Of a DNA stretch of 64,000 nucleotides, positions 50,925 to 60,522 are shown in pieces; position 1 is the stretch's first letter; each line of letters begins with the position of its first letter. The position numbers were made by a program, and so were the translations under genes. The DNA is taken from the NCBI GenBank assembly GCA_016212855.1, contig JACRDP010000024.1, positions 1 to 64,000 of the forward strand, read 5' to 3'. Under the pieces are notes generated by a model. It was not told where the DNA came from, made no database searches, and was given only the letters and a program-made list of their open reading frames with translations. Origin of the DNA: Elusimicrobiota bacterium. GTDB lineage: Bacteria; Elusimicrobiota; Elusimicrobia; UBA1565; UBA9628.

Positions 50925-53900
50925 TTAGCGCGCCAGGCGACGGAAGTACTCCTTGATCGCGGAGTCCTGCGCGGCGGGGCGCGGCTCGCGCAGCGAGCGC
51001 TCGAGTTCCTCGCGCAGCTCGCGCGGCGGGCGGTAATCGTCGGCCGTCGGCAGGCGTACGCGGCCCATGGAGATGCCGCGCGAGCCGGCGGGCGCGCCGC
51101 GCACGACGCCCCCGGGCATTTGGAAGGGCCGGCTGAGCCCTTCGCCCATGCCGCCGGACGAGGACTCGCTTCCCTCGGAATTCTTGTCGCCTTCCTGGAG
51201 AATCTGGAGCGCGGCCTCTCCGCGCAGCCGTCCCTCGGCCGCGTTCCCGGCGCGCAGGGCCTTCTCGCCCGCCTCCTGCTCGGCGAGCGCCGCGTCGATG
51301 CGGCGCACGGGCCCGCCAGGGGTGAAGCCGAGGATCCCGGCCGCGCTGGAAACCTCGCTTCGCAGCCTCGTGGTTTTCTGACGCGCCGATTCCTGGAGCT
51401 CGGCCGGCTCGCGCGTGGCGACCGGGTCGAGCGCGGGGACGTCAGCCCCGCGCTCCAGGGCGTCGGCCGCGGCGTCGAGCGACTTCGCGGTCGCCTCGTG
51501 GGCGGCGGACCGGGCGCGGTCGGACACCGCGGCCAGGCGCGACGCGCCGGCGGCGGAACGCAGGCGAAGGACCGCGCTCTCGGCCTTCCCCGAGGAAAGG
51601 TTGCGGCTCGCCTCGCGCGCCTCGCGCTCGGTCTCGAGCGCGGGTTTCGACGCGAGGGCGGTGTCGATCGCGTCCTGCGCGCGTCGCAGGAGATCCTTCT
51701 GCGCGCGGACGACGAGCTCCAGGCGCGCGTTCTCCCGGCGCCGGGACGCTTCGACGGCTTTCTCCTGCTGGGCCACGGCCTCGCGCCAGGCCTGCGCCAC
51801 TTTCCCGACGCTTTCCCGCGCTTTCCCGGCCGACGACTGCGCGGCCCGCTTGCCGGACTCGCGCAGGCCCTTCGAGACCTGCGACAGCTTCTCGGCGAGC
51901 TCGCGCGCGGCCTTCGCCGCGCCGGCCGCGTCGCCGTTCTGCAGGGCGCGGCGTAATTGGTTAGCTGAGTCACGTGCCTCATTTAGCGGAAGCTCGCGGA
52001 CCTCCTTCGTTTCGGCGGCGGCCTCGGGAAGCGCGGCGATGGATTTGCGCAATTCCTCGAGAGCCGCCTCGACTCCGTCGATCGCCTTCTGAAGCTCGGC
52101 GGCTTCGGCCGGAGAAACGCCGTTTTTTAGGCGCTCGATGGATTCCCCTAATTCGCGGCCCTCGCGCTCCGCGTCGTAGGCGCGGTCGGCCATGTCCTGC
52201 GCGTTCTGCATCTTGGAGCCCTCGCGCAAAGCCGCGGCCGCGGAACGGGCCTGCTCGGCCAGCGCCGCCTGCTCGAGCGCCGCCTTGCGGCGATCGCCTT
52301 CCTTCAGCGCGGCCTCCGCCTTCGGCAGGCCTTCCATGCCGGCCGCGGCCAGATTCTCCGCCGAGGCGGCGGCCTGCTCGGCGAGTCCGGGGTTGGCGCG
52401 CGGATCGGCGCGCATCGCCTCGTTCCACGCCATGAGCGCGCCGGCGGCGGCGGACCAGCGCCCCGCGAGAGGCTTCGCGGCCTCGCGCGCCGCGTCTTCC
52501 GAGCCGGCGGCGGAGGCCTCCGCGGCTTTCTCGGCGGTCTCCGCCGCGCGATCGAGCGCCGCGAGTGCTTTGTCGCGCGCGGCGAGGGCCGCGGTGTGCG
52601 CGGCGTCCACGTCGACGATCTCGACCGAGCCCTTCTCCGAGCGGGCGCTCTGCGGCGGCGACGCGTCGTCGGACGTCTCGAACCAGAACTCGACCGAGCT
52701 GCCCGGCGGATAGGCCCGCAAGCTCAGCGCGACGTCGCCGAGCGCCTCGGAGCCGCCGCGTTCGAGCGGCAGCGCGCGGCGCGTCTCGCGGCCCGCCGCC
52801 TTGATCGTCAACTCAAGACGCGTCAGGGCGCCGTCGTCGCGCGCGCTGTAGGCGATCGTCACGGAATCTCGCGGGCCGGCCTGCAACGGAACCTGCGGAG
52901 ACAGCAGCTCGACGACGGGCTTCTCGTCGCCGAGGACGGACAGCGCGTAGGACGGCGGGGAGGGGTCGCGCCTCCCGTCGGCCGCGACGAGAAGCAAGGA
53001 CAGGGACGCGTCTTCCTGCGCGAGGAAGCCCGCCGTCCAGACGCCTTTCGCCTCGCGCATCGGCGCCGGGGCGGGAAGGCTCGACAGGCGCAGGGCCGCG
53101 GAAGACAGGGGGGATTCGGCTTCGCCGCGCACCGATATCCAGTCGCCGCGCCGCGCCCGGACCGGAGCGTCTTCTCCCAGCACGTACGTTTTCTCGCCGC
53201 GCGCGCCGTGAACGATCGCTCGAATCATCTTGAAGCGCGGCGCGGCGACCGCGCGCAGCCGCCGGACAGTCGTGACCAGGTCGCGGCGGCGGGCGCGGTA
53301 GTCGAGATCGCCCGCCAAAGAGCCGGTCTCGAAGGAGGCGCTCACGGCGTCCACGTAATCCCACTCGGCGGCCTGCCACGCGCCGTCGGCGCCGCGCGTC
53401 TCGAGCGCGAGATCGGCGCCGCGCAGCCCCGACGCGACGCCCTCCGGCGTCAGGCGCGCGGTCAAGGTCGTCGAGGCGCCCCAGTCCACGCTCGCGTCGC
53501 CGGGCGCCAAGGCGACGAGGCGGTCGAGGGGCGAGTCGAGCCAGGGGGCGAGCACGCGCCGCCAGGAGGAAGCGCCGAGGACGCCGAAGGCGAATCCGAG
53601 CGCGAGCGCCACGGCCCCGGCGGCGGCTCCGACCTCCGCCGCGCGCGAAGGCCGCCACGGAAACAGGGCTTTCTCCGGCAGCTCCGCGGCGAGCGCATCG
53701 GCGCGGGCCAGGTGCTCCCGCCGCAGTTCCTCGGATTCCCCCGGCCCGGCGGCGTCGCCGCGCAGGGACCACGCGGAGGCGAGCATCGGTCGCGTCGCCG
53801 GCCAGGTCATCGCGGCGGAGCGGAATATCTCGTCCCAGCCCGCCGCCCGCCAAGGCAGGAGCAGAGAGCGCCGCAGATGGAAGAGGAGCGCGGCGGCGCC

Positions 53901-54071
53901 GGCGGTCCAGGCCCCCGCGCGCGCGGCGAAGGACAACGACAGGAGTTGGTCCGCGGCGGCCAAAGTGACGACGGCGGCCAGTCCCCAACCGGCGGCGTCC
54001 GCAGCGGCGCCGAGGATGAGCGCGCGCCGCCGCTCGAAACGCCATGCGCGCGCGCGAAGGTCCAGGCTCAT
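50925..54071 (-). CDS. DUF4175-like giant membrane protein with coiled coils
   Basis: 1048 aa. Two N-terminal hydrophobic segments (about 20-40 and 50-70) and a third near 148-166 are followed by Ig-like beta regions (about 190-480: GASTTLTARLTPEG, DSVTIAYSARDDGALTRLEL). A long Ala/Glu/Arg coiled coil (about 500-920) and a short C-terminal domain (FQMPGGVVRGAP, PPRELREELERSL) complete it. The architecture matches DUF4175 proteins known next to Alpha-type envelope genes; the terminal PPRELR motif also occurs there. Its role is unknown, probably an envelope stress or peptidoglycan-linked scaffold. TACACT lies 6 nt before ATG 54071. Confidence 0.78.
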   Translation of the reverse strand: MSLDLRARAWRFERRRALILGAAADAAGWGLAAVVTLAAADQLLSLSFAARAGAWTAGAAALLFHLRRSLLLPWRAAGWDEIFRSAAMTWPATRPMLASAWSLRGDAAGPGESEELRREHLARADALAAELPEKALFPWRPSRAAEVGAAAGAVALALGFAFGVLGASSWRRVLAPWLDSPLDRLVALAPGDASVDWGASTTLTARLTPEGVASGLRGADLALETRGADGAWQAAEWDYVDAVSASFETGSLAGDLDYRARRRDLVTTVRRLRAVAAPRFKMIRAIVHGARGEKTYVLGEDAPVRARRGDWISVRGEAESPLSSAALRLSSLPAPAPMREAKGVWTAGFLAQEDASLSLLLVAADGRRDPSPPSYALSVLGDEKPVVELLSPQVPLQAGPRDSVTIAYSARDDGALTRLELTIKAAGRETRRALPLERGGSEALGDVALSLRAYPPGSSVEFWFETSDDASPPQSARSEKGSVEIVDVDAAHTAALAARDKALAALDRAAETAEKAAEASAAGSEDAAREAAKPLAGRWSAAAGALMAWNEAMRADPRANPGLAEQAAASAENLAAAGMEGLPKAEAALKEGDRRKAALEQAALAEQARSAAAALREGSKMQNAQDMADRAYDAEREGRELGESIERLKNGVSPAEAAELQKAIDGVEAALEELRKSIAALPEAAAETKEVRELPLNEARDSANQLRRALQNGDAAGAAKAARELAEKLSQVSKGLRESGKRAAQSSAGKARESVGKVAQAWREAVAQQEKAVEASRRRENARLELVVRAQKDLLRRAQDAIDTALASKPALETEREAREASRNLSSGKAESAVLRLRSAAGASRLAAVSDRARSAAHEATAKSLDAAADALERGADVPALDPVATREPAELQESARQKTTRLRSEVSSAAGILGFTPGGPVRRIDAALAEQEAGEKALRAGNAAEGRLRGEAALQILQEGDKNSEGSESSSGGMGEGLSRPFQMPGGVVRGAPAGSRGISMGRVRLPTADDYRPPRELREELERSLREPRPAAQDSAIKEYFRRLAR

Positions 54072-54110
54072 GGACTCAGTGTAGCAGGAGGCCGGGCGGG
54101 GGCGCTAGGA

Positions 54111-54443
54111 CTAGCGGCCGGCCCAGGTTTCGGCGACGGGGGAGGAGAGACGATCTTCGGCTTCGCGCACGTCGCGCAGGGCCTCCCGGCGGCGGTCGAT
54201 CGAGCGCTCGGGGACGAGGCGCTTGTTCTTGTCGTGCTCGATCTCCATCAGGATGTCCTCGGCGCGCACCGAGTCGGCGTAAGGCCGCGCGTGGAACAGC
54301 GAATTCCAGGTCAACTCCATGTCCCCGACCACGTCCCACTCGTGCAGGAGGGTCTCGAGGAGCGTTTTCAGCACCATGCCCACGCCCACGAGGCCGACCG
54401 TGAGGGTGAACATGAACTTGATGTACATCTCCATGGAACTCAT
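54111..54443 (-). CDS. small membrane-anchored protein, unknown
   Basis: 110 aa from ATG 54443, selected because TACAAT (54450-54455) lies 6 nt upstream, the leaderless pattern seen elsewhere; an in-frame ATG at 54476 is rejected. One hydrophobic helix at about 7-28 (FMFTLTVGLVGVGMVLKTLL) is followed by a charged cytoplasmic tail (EHDKNKRLVPERSIDRRREA). Family unrecognised. It precedes the DUF4175-like gene by 39 nt and may belong with it. Confidence 0.6.
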   Translation of the reverse strand: MSSMEMYIKFMFTLTVGLVGVGMVLKTLLETLLHEWDVVGDMELTWNSLFHARPYADSVRAEDILMEIEHDKNKRLVPERSIDRRREALRDVREAEDRLSSPVAETWAGR

Positions 54444-54449
54444 ATCACT

Positions 54450-54455
54450 ATTGTA
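54450..54455 (-). promoter_or_regulatory. -10 box of 54443 gene
   Basis: TACAAT on the minus strand 6 nt before ATG 54443; no clear -35. Confidence 0.4.
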
Positions 54456-54522
54456 GCCGTCCCGCGCCCCTCCCACAGGGGCCGTCGGGGCCTAAAAAAC
54501 GGGACCAGGGGCCTACTGTTAA

Positions 54523-54540
54523 ATAGGTCCAAGGACCTAT
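54523..54540. repeat. 18-bp palindrome at the MFS stop codon
   Basis: ATAGGTCC-AA-GGACCTAT forms 8-bp perfect arms and contains the TAG stop of the MFS gene (54537-54539). A nearby doublet of GGGGCCT (54488 region and 54509 region) flanks AAAAAACGGGACCA. Similar AGGTC/GACCT words occur at 42256-42290. It may be a hairpin terminator or a REP-like repeat. Confidence 0.6.
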
Positions 54541-55727
54541 ATCAGCCGCAGCCGCCTCCCGTAACCCACGGCCAGGGCGCCCATACACACCGCCATGCCG
54601 GCAGTCGTCCAGGCCACCCCGAAGCGGGAGGCCAAGCCGCCGGCCAGAAAGCTGCCCAGCGGGGAGAGGCCGATGAAGATCATCGAGTAGAAGCCCATCA
54701 CGCGTCCGCGGTGGCGGTCATCGGAAAGCTCCTGGAGCGCGGTGTTGGCCCCGGCGAGAACGCGAATCGCGCACCAGCCGGCGAGCGTCATCAGGAAGCA
54801 GGAGAGGGTGAAGTTCCGCGACCAGGCCATTCCGGCCAGGGCCGCGGCCATGCCCGCGGCGCCGGACAGAATCTCGACGCCGACTCCGGCCGCCCCGCGG
54901 CGGCGCGCCAGGTCGAGCGCGCCGATCATGGCGCCCAGGCCCGAGAACGAGGACAGCACGCCGAAGCCCTTCACGCCGGAGCGCAGGACGCCCTCGGCGA
55001 ACACCGGCAGCAAGGTGTAGACGGGCAAGCCCGTCAAACTAAAAACGGCGAGCGCGAGCAGGACGAGCCGGATCGGCTCGGAGCCGAAGGCGTAGGCCAG
55101 GCCCTCGCCGATCTCCCGCCAGGGCCCGCCGCGAGCCTCATGGGGCGGGGGCTGGTGAACCGCGCGCATCGCGCGTAAGGAGATCAACACGGCGACGTAG
55201 CTCAAGGCGTTGAGCGCGAAGCAGCCCGCCTCGCCCACGTAGGCGATCGCCAGGCCCGCCAAGGCGGGGCCGACGATGCGCGAGGCGTTGACGACGGTGG
55301 AGTTCAGCGCGATCGCCTGGTGCCGCTGCTCCGGCGGGACGAGCTCGCCGATGAGGACCTGGCGCGCGGGCATGTCGAAGGCGTACACCACTCCGAGGCC
55401 CAGCGACAAAGCGAACACCTGCCACACCGTGATGCCCCCGCCCCAGGTCAGCAAGGCGAGCAAGGCGGCCTGGACCATCGCGAGAAACTGCGTGCGCTTG
55501 ACCAACTTCAGGTGGTCGGCGTGGTCCACCGCGAAGCCCGCGTAGAAGCCCAGCACGAACACCGGGAACTGGCCGACGAACGCCACGAGCCCGAGCATCA
55601 TCGGGTCGCCGGTCAGTCGGTAGACGAGCCAGGCCTGGGCCGTGTTCTGCATCCAGGACCCGACCAGCGAAACGAACTGGCCGAAGAAGAAGAGCCGGAA
55701 GTTGCGGTGCTTCAGGGCCGAGAACAT
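54537..55727 (-). CDS. MFS transporter
   Basis: 396 aa from ATG 55727, preceded by GGAG; a much longer in-frame reading upstream is the shadow of the aldo/keto reductase. About twelve hydrophobic segments, beginning FSALKHRNFRLFFFGQFVSL. The RxGRxxxF-like and DR(H)RGRVMGF signatures resemble the Bcr/EntS-like group (LIGELVPPEQRHQAIALNST, ELSDDRHRGRVMGFYSM). The substrate cannot be told; drug or siderophore efflux is common for this group. It overlaps the reductase gene by 16 nt. Confidence 0.88.
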   Translation of the reverse strand: MFSALKHRNFRLFFFGQFVSLVGSWMQNTAQAWLVYRLTGDPMMLGLVAFVGQFPVFVLGFYAGFAVDHADHLKLVKRTQFLAMVQAALLALLTWGGGITVWQVFALSLGLGVVYAFDMPARQVLIGELVPPEQRHQAIALNSTVVNASRIVGPALAGLAIAYVGEAGCFALNALSYVAVLISLRAMRAVHQPPPHEARGGPWREIGEGLAYAFGSEPIRLVLLALAVFSLTGLPVYTLLPVFAEGVLRSGVKGFGVLSSFSGLGAMIGALDLARRRGAAGVGVEILSGAAGMAAALAGMAWSRNFTLSCFLMTLAGWCAIRVLAGANTALQELSDDRHRGRVMGFYSMIFIGLSPLGSFLAGGLASRFGVAWTTAGMAVCMGALAVGYGRRLRLI

Positions 55728-56614
55728 ATCTCCGAGGCGCGGTCGAGCAAGGCCGCCGCGCGCGGCGACAGAGGTTTCGCGTCGAGAAGCTCCGCGAGCT
55801 GGGCGGGGGTCCGCGCGCCGACGACGGCGCTCGCGACGAACGGTTTGCCCATGAGCCAGCCGAGCGCGGCCTGCGCGCAAGTCGAACCCTCCAGCGCGGC
55901 GACGCGACGCAACACCTCGACGACCGCCGCGCCCCGCTCCGGAGCGACGTAAGGGAAGGCGTCGGGATCCGCGCGCCGCCCCGACGCGCCCTTGCCGGAC
56001 AACAAGCCCCCTGCGAGCGGGCTCCACGCGAGCAGGGGCGTCTTCGGGTCCTGATCGTTCTCGGCGAAGCGGGCGACGAGACTGTACTGAACCTGGTTGA
56101 AATGGAACGCCCCGCCCGCGGCCTTGAACTGCGGGCCGGAGAAGTTCGAGCAGCCGAGAACGCGGACCTTCCCGGCTTTGACCGCCTTCTCGAACGCGCC
56201 GAGGCTTTCCTGCAGCGGAACCTCGAAATCCCAGGCGTGCGGCATGTACAGATCGACGTAGTCGGTCTTCAGCCGCTTGAGGCTGCCGTCCAGCGCCTTC
56301 GCGATCCAGCGCGCCGACAGCCCGCCCGTCTTCGGATCGGCGAGATCCATCTGCCCGAGGACCTTGGTCGCGAGAAGCAGTTTTTTCCGGCGCCCCTTGA
56401 GCAGGCGGCCGAGCATCTCCTCGGACGCGCCCCGGCCGTAGATGTCGGCCGTGTCGATGAGGTTGACGCCGCGCTCGACGGCCAGGTCGAGCAGCGAGGA
56501 CGCGGCTTTATCGTCGATGGCTCCGATCTTGTGCCAGTCCGCGCCGAAGTTCATCGTGCCGAGCGACAGCGCCGAGACTTCGAGGCCGGAGAGGCCCAGC
56601 GGATTTTTCCTCAC
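55712..56614 (-). CDS. aldo/keto reductase
   Basis: 300 aa, GTG start at 56614. Motifs: LGLSGLEVSALSLGTMNFG, catalytic Asp/Tyr in NLIDTADIYGRGASEEMLG, Lys in LLLATKVLG, VDLYMPHAWDF (the usual VDLYxLHxxD), VRVLGCSNFSG and NQVQYSLVAR. It reduces carbonyl substrates with NADPH; the substrate is not predictable. It overlaps the helicase gene by 4 nt and the MFS gene by 16 nt, so the three form an operon. The cofactor-binding C-terminus is present. Confidence 0.92.
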   Translation of the reverse strand: MRKNPLGLSGLEVSALSLGTMNFGADWHKIGAIDDKAASSLLDLAVERGVNLIDTADIYGRGASEEMLGRLLKGRRKKLLLATKVLGQMDLADPKTGGLSARWIAKALDGSLKRLKTDYVDLYMPHAWDFEVPLQESLGAFEKAVKAGKVRVLGCSNFSGPQFKAAGGAFHFNQVQYSLVARFAENDQDPKTPLLAWSPLAGGLLSGKGASGRRADPDAFPYVAPERGAAVVEVLRRVAALEGSTCAQAALGWLMGKPFVASAVVGARTPAQLAELLDAKPLSPRAAALLDRASEICSRP

Positions 56615-58008
56615 GCGTGCGGACGCTTCTTGTAATGCCCCTTATGGTCCGGCTTGCGATGGTAGGGCATCGGAGGCTTCGCGGCGATCGACGCAAGCGC
56701 CACGGGCTTCGCGTCCTCGAAGGTTTCCGGAGTCAGCAGGCACAGGAAGCGCGCGATGATCTCCTTGAGATCCATCTCATCGGTCGCGACCTCCCAGTCC
56801 GGCCCCAGGAATTCGGCCGCGCGAAAATACTTTTCCTTCTTCTGGAACTCGGCGAGGATCTTGGCGACCTTGCGCGCCCCGAGCTCCTGGCGCGTGGGGA
56901 GCTTCCCTTCCTTCATGCGGCTCTTCGTCATGTGCTCGATGCGGCTGATCATGTGGCGGTTGGCGGGGCTGACGAGACTGATCGCCTGGCCGGACTTGCC
57001 GCTGCGCGCCGTGCGGCCGATGCGGTGGACGTACACGTCCATCTCGCGCGGGATCGAGAAGTTGATCACGTGCGTGAGCTCCTTCACGTCGAGGCCGCGC
57101 GAGGCGACGTCCGTGCAGACGAGCATGGTCAGCTTCTTCTCGCGGAACGCCTTCATCGTACGGTCGCGGTCCTGCTGGGACTTATCGCCGTGCAGGGAGT
57201 CGACCTTGTAGCCGCGTTCGATCATCGCCTGGGTCACGTCCATGACGAGCGCCTTCGTCTGGCAGAACACGAGGCCGTAGAACTCGTCGGCCGACTCGAC
57301 GATCGAGGTGATCAGGGCGACCTTGTCCGACTCGCGCGCGAGGAAGTAGCTCTGCTCGACCGTGCTCGACAGCAGCTCGCCGCGGTTGATCTGAACCTGC
57401 TTCGGCTTGCGCAGGTAGGCGTCGGCCACGCGGCGCACGCCGGGGCTCATCGTCGCCGAGAACAGCCAGATGTGGCTGGTGTCGCGCGGGGTCGCGCTGA
57501 GAATCTTCTCCAGCTCCTCCTTGAAGCCCATCGAGATCATCTCGTCGGCCTCGTCGAGGACGACGGTCTTCACGGCCGCGAGCTTCAGCGCGCCGCGGTC
57601 GATGAGGTCGATCAGGCGTCCGGGCGTGCCCACCACGATCGCGGCGCCGTGCTTGAGGCCGTCGATCTGCGCGGCGTAGCTCGCGCCGCCGTAGATCGGC
57701 ACGGCTTTGACGCCCTTGTGCTTGCCGAACAGGCTGATCTGCCCCGAGACCTGCACCGCGAGCTCCCGGGTCGGACACAGAATCAGTCCCTGCACGACCT
57801 TCTTGGACGGGTCGACGAGCTCGAGCAGAGGGACGCCGAAGGCGGCGGTCTTGCCTGTGCCGGTGGCGGCCTGGCCGATGAAGTCGGTGGGCGCTCCGAG
57901 AAGGATCGGCAGCGCCTGGCGCTGAATGTCGGTGGGAGCGGTGTAGCCCAGCTCGGCGATGGCCTTGGCGAGCGGGGCGCTGAGCTTGAGCTCGTCGAAT
58001 GATTTCAC
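56611..58008 (-). CDS. DEAD-box RNA helicase
   Basis: 465 aa, GTG start at 58008. All helicase motifs are visible: Q motif GYTAPTDIQRQALP, motif I AATGTGKTAAF, Ia PTRELAVQ, Ib TPGRLIDL, II VLDEADEM, III FSATM, IV LVFCQTKA, V TDVASRGLDV, VI HRIGRTARSGK. A Lys/His-rich C-terminus (HRKPDHKGHYKKRPHA) probably binds RNA. Such helicases act in ribosome assembly or RNA decay. The promoter, with -10 TAGAAT 6 nt before the GTG, overlaps a divergent promoter. Confidence 0.94.
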   Translation of the reverse strand: MKSFDELKLSAPLAKAIAELGYTAPTDIQRQALPILLGAPTDFIGQAATGTGKTAAFGVPLLELVDPSKKVVQGLILCPTRELAVQVSGQISLFGKHKGVKAVPIYGGASYAAQIDGLKHGAAIVVGTPGRLIDLIDRGALKLAAVKTVVLDEADEMISMGFKEELEKILSATPRDTSHIWLFSATMSPGVRRVADAYLRKPKQVQINRGELLSSTVEQSYFLARESDKVALITSIVESADEFYGLVFCQTKALVMDVTQAMIERGYKVDSLHGDKSQQDRDRTMKAFREKKLTMLVCTDVASRGLDVKELTHVINFSIPREMDVYVHRIGRTARSGKSGQAISLVSPANRHMISRIEHMTKSRMKEGKLPTRQELGARKVAKILAEFQKKEKYFRAAEFLGPDWEVATDEMDLKEIIARFLCLLTPETFEDAKPVALASIAAKPPMPYHRKPDHKGHYKKRPHA

Positions 58009-58014
58009 CCCACG

Positions 58015-58042
58015 ATTCTACATAACCCGGAAGGCTTGACAT
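58015..58042 (-). promoter_or_regulatory. leaderless promoter of helicase gene
   Basis: ATGTCA (58037-58042), a 16-nt spacer and TAGAAT (58015-58020) on the minus strand; GTG 58008 starts 7 nt after the -10. Its -35 overlaps the -35 of the divergent promoter. Confidence 0.55.
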
Positions 58043-58064
58043 GATCGTCCGCGCCTTCCATAAT
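58036..58064 (+). promoter_or_regulatory. promoter of 58074 gene and uvrB
   Basis: TTGACA (58036-58041), a 17-nt spacer and CATAAT (58059-58064). ATG 58074 follows after 9 nt, leaving a leader of about 3 nt. It shares -35 bases with the divergent helicase promoter. Confidence 0.7.
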
Positions 58065-58073
58065 GATCCGGTC

Positions 58074-58496
58074 ATGGCCGACAACGAGCCTTCGCCGCTC
58101 TCCAAACTCAAAAGCCTCCTGCTCAGCCCGCGGTCGCTCGCCGCGATGGCCGCGCTCGGGGTCGTCGCGGCGGCCGGAGCCTGGGGCTACTGGAGAGTCG
58201 CCGTCAAGCCTCAGATCGCCGCGGCGACCATGCGCTTCGAATCGCACAACGCCATGATGCGCCTGTACGAGCTGCAGTTCGTTTACCGCAAGACGCACGA
58301 CTCCTACGCCAAAGACCTGGACTCTTTGCTGGCCTCGGCGCCCGATGGCCCGCAGCTGCGCGCGAAGCTGCAGGACACCACCGACATCACGACCTTGGCC
58401 GTGATCGGAGACGCGGACCGCTTCCGCCTCGAGGCCAACGTCCGCGATCCCGAACGCACCTTGGTCAAATTCCGAGGACCGACCGGCGGGCGCTGA
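58074..58496 (+). CDS. small membrane-anchored protein, pseudopilin-like
   Basis: 140 aa from ATG 58074. An in-frame ATG at 58041 lies inside the promoter spacer, so it cannot be the start. One membrane helix (about 23-42: LAAMAALGVVAAAGAWGYW) is followed by a soluble domain with LYELQFVYRKTHDSYAKDLD and LEANVRDPERTLVKFRG. The YA-KDLDSLL phrase and layout recall type II pseudopilin-like proteins, though no prepilin cleavage site is evident. Family unassigned. It is 7 nt upstream of uvrB and probably co-transcribed. Confidence 0.65.
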   Translation: MADNEPSPLSKLKSLLLSPRSLAAMAALGVVAAAGAWGYWRVAVKPQIAAATMRFESHNAMMRLYELQFVYRKTHDSYAKDLDSLLASAPDGPQLRAKLQDTTDITTLAVIGDADRFRLEANVRDPERTLVKFRGPTGGR

Positions 58497-58503
58497 GCCC
58501 GCC

Positions 58504-60518
<2,015 letters not shown>

Positions 60519-60522
<4 letters not shown>

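Noticed and set aside
49148..51982. 944-codon minus-strand frame joining the nucleotidyltransferase to upstream sequence
   Set aside because: The part upstream of ATG 50257 is a shifted frame of the CpXC and DUF4175-like genes; only the last 369 residues have family motifs.
54537..56027. Longer MFS start at 56027
   Set aside because: The first 100 codons are antigenic-looking Arg-rich shadow of the aldo/keto reductase; ATG 55727 with GGAG fits the first transporter helix.
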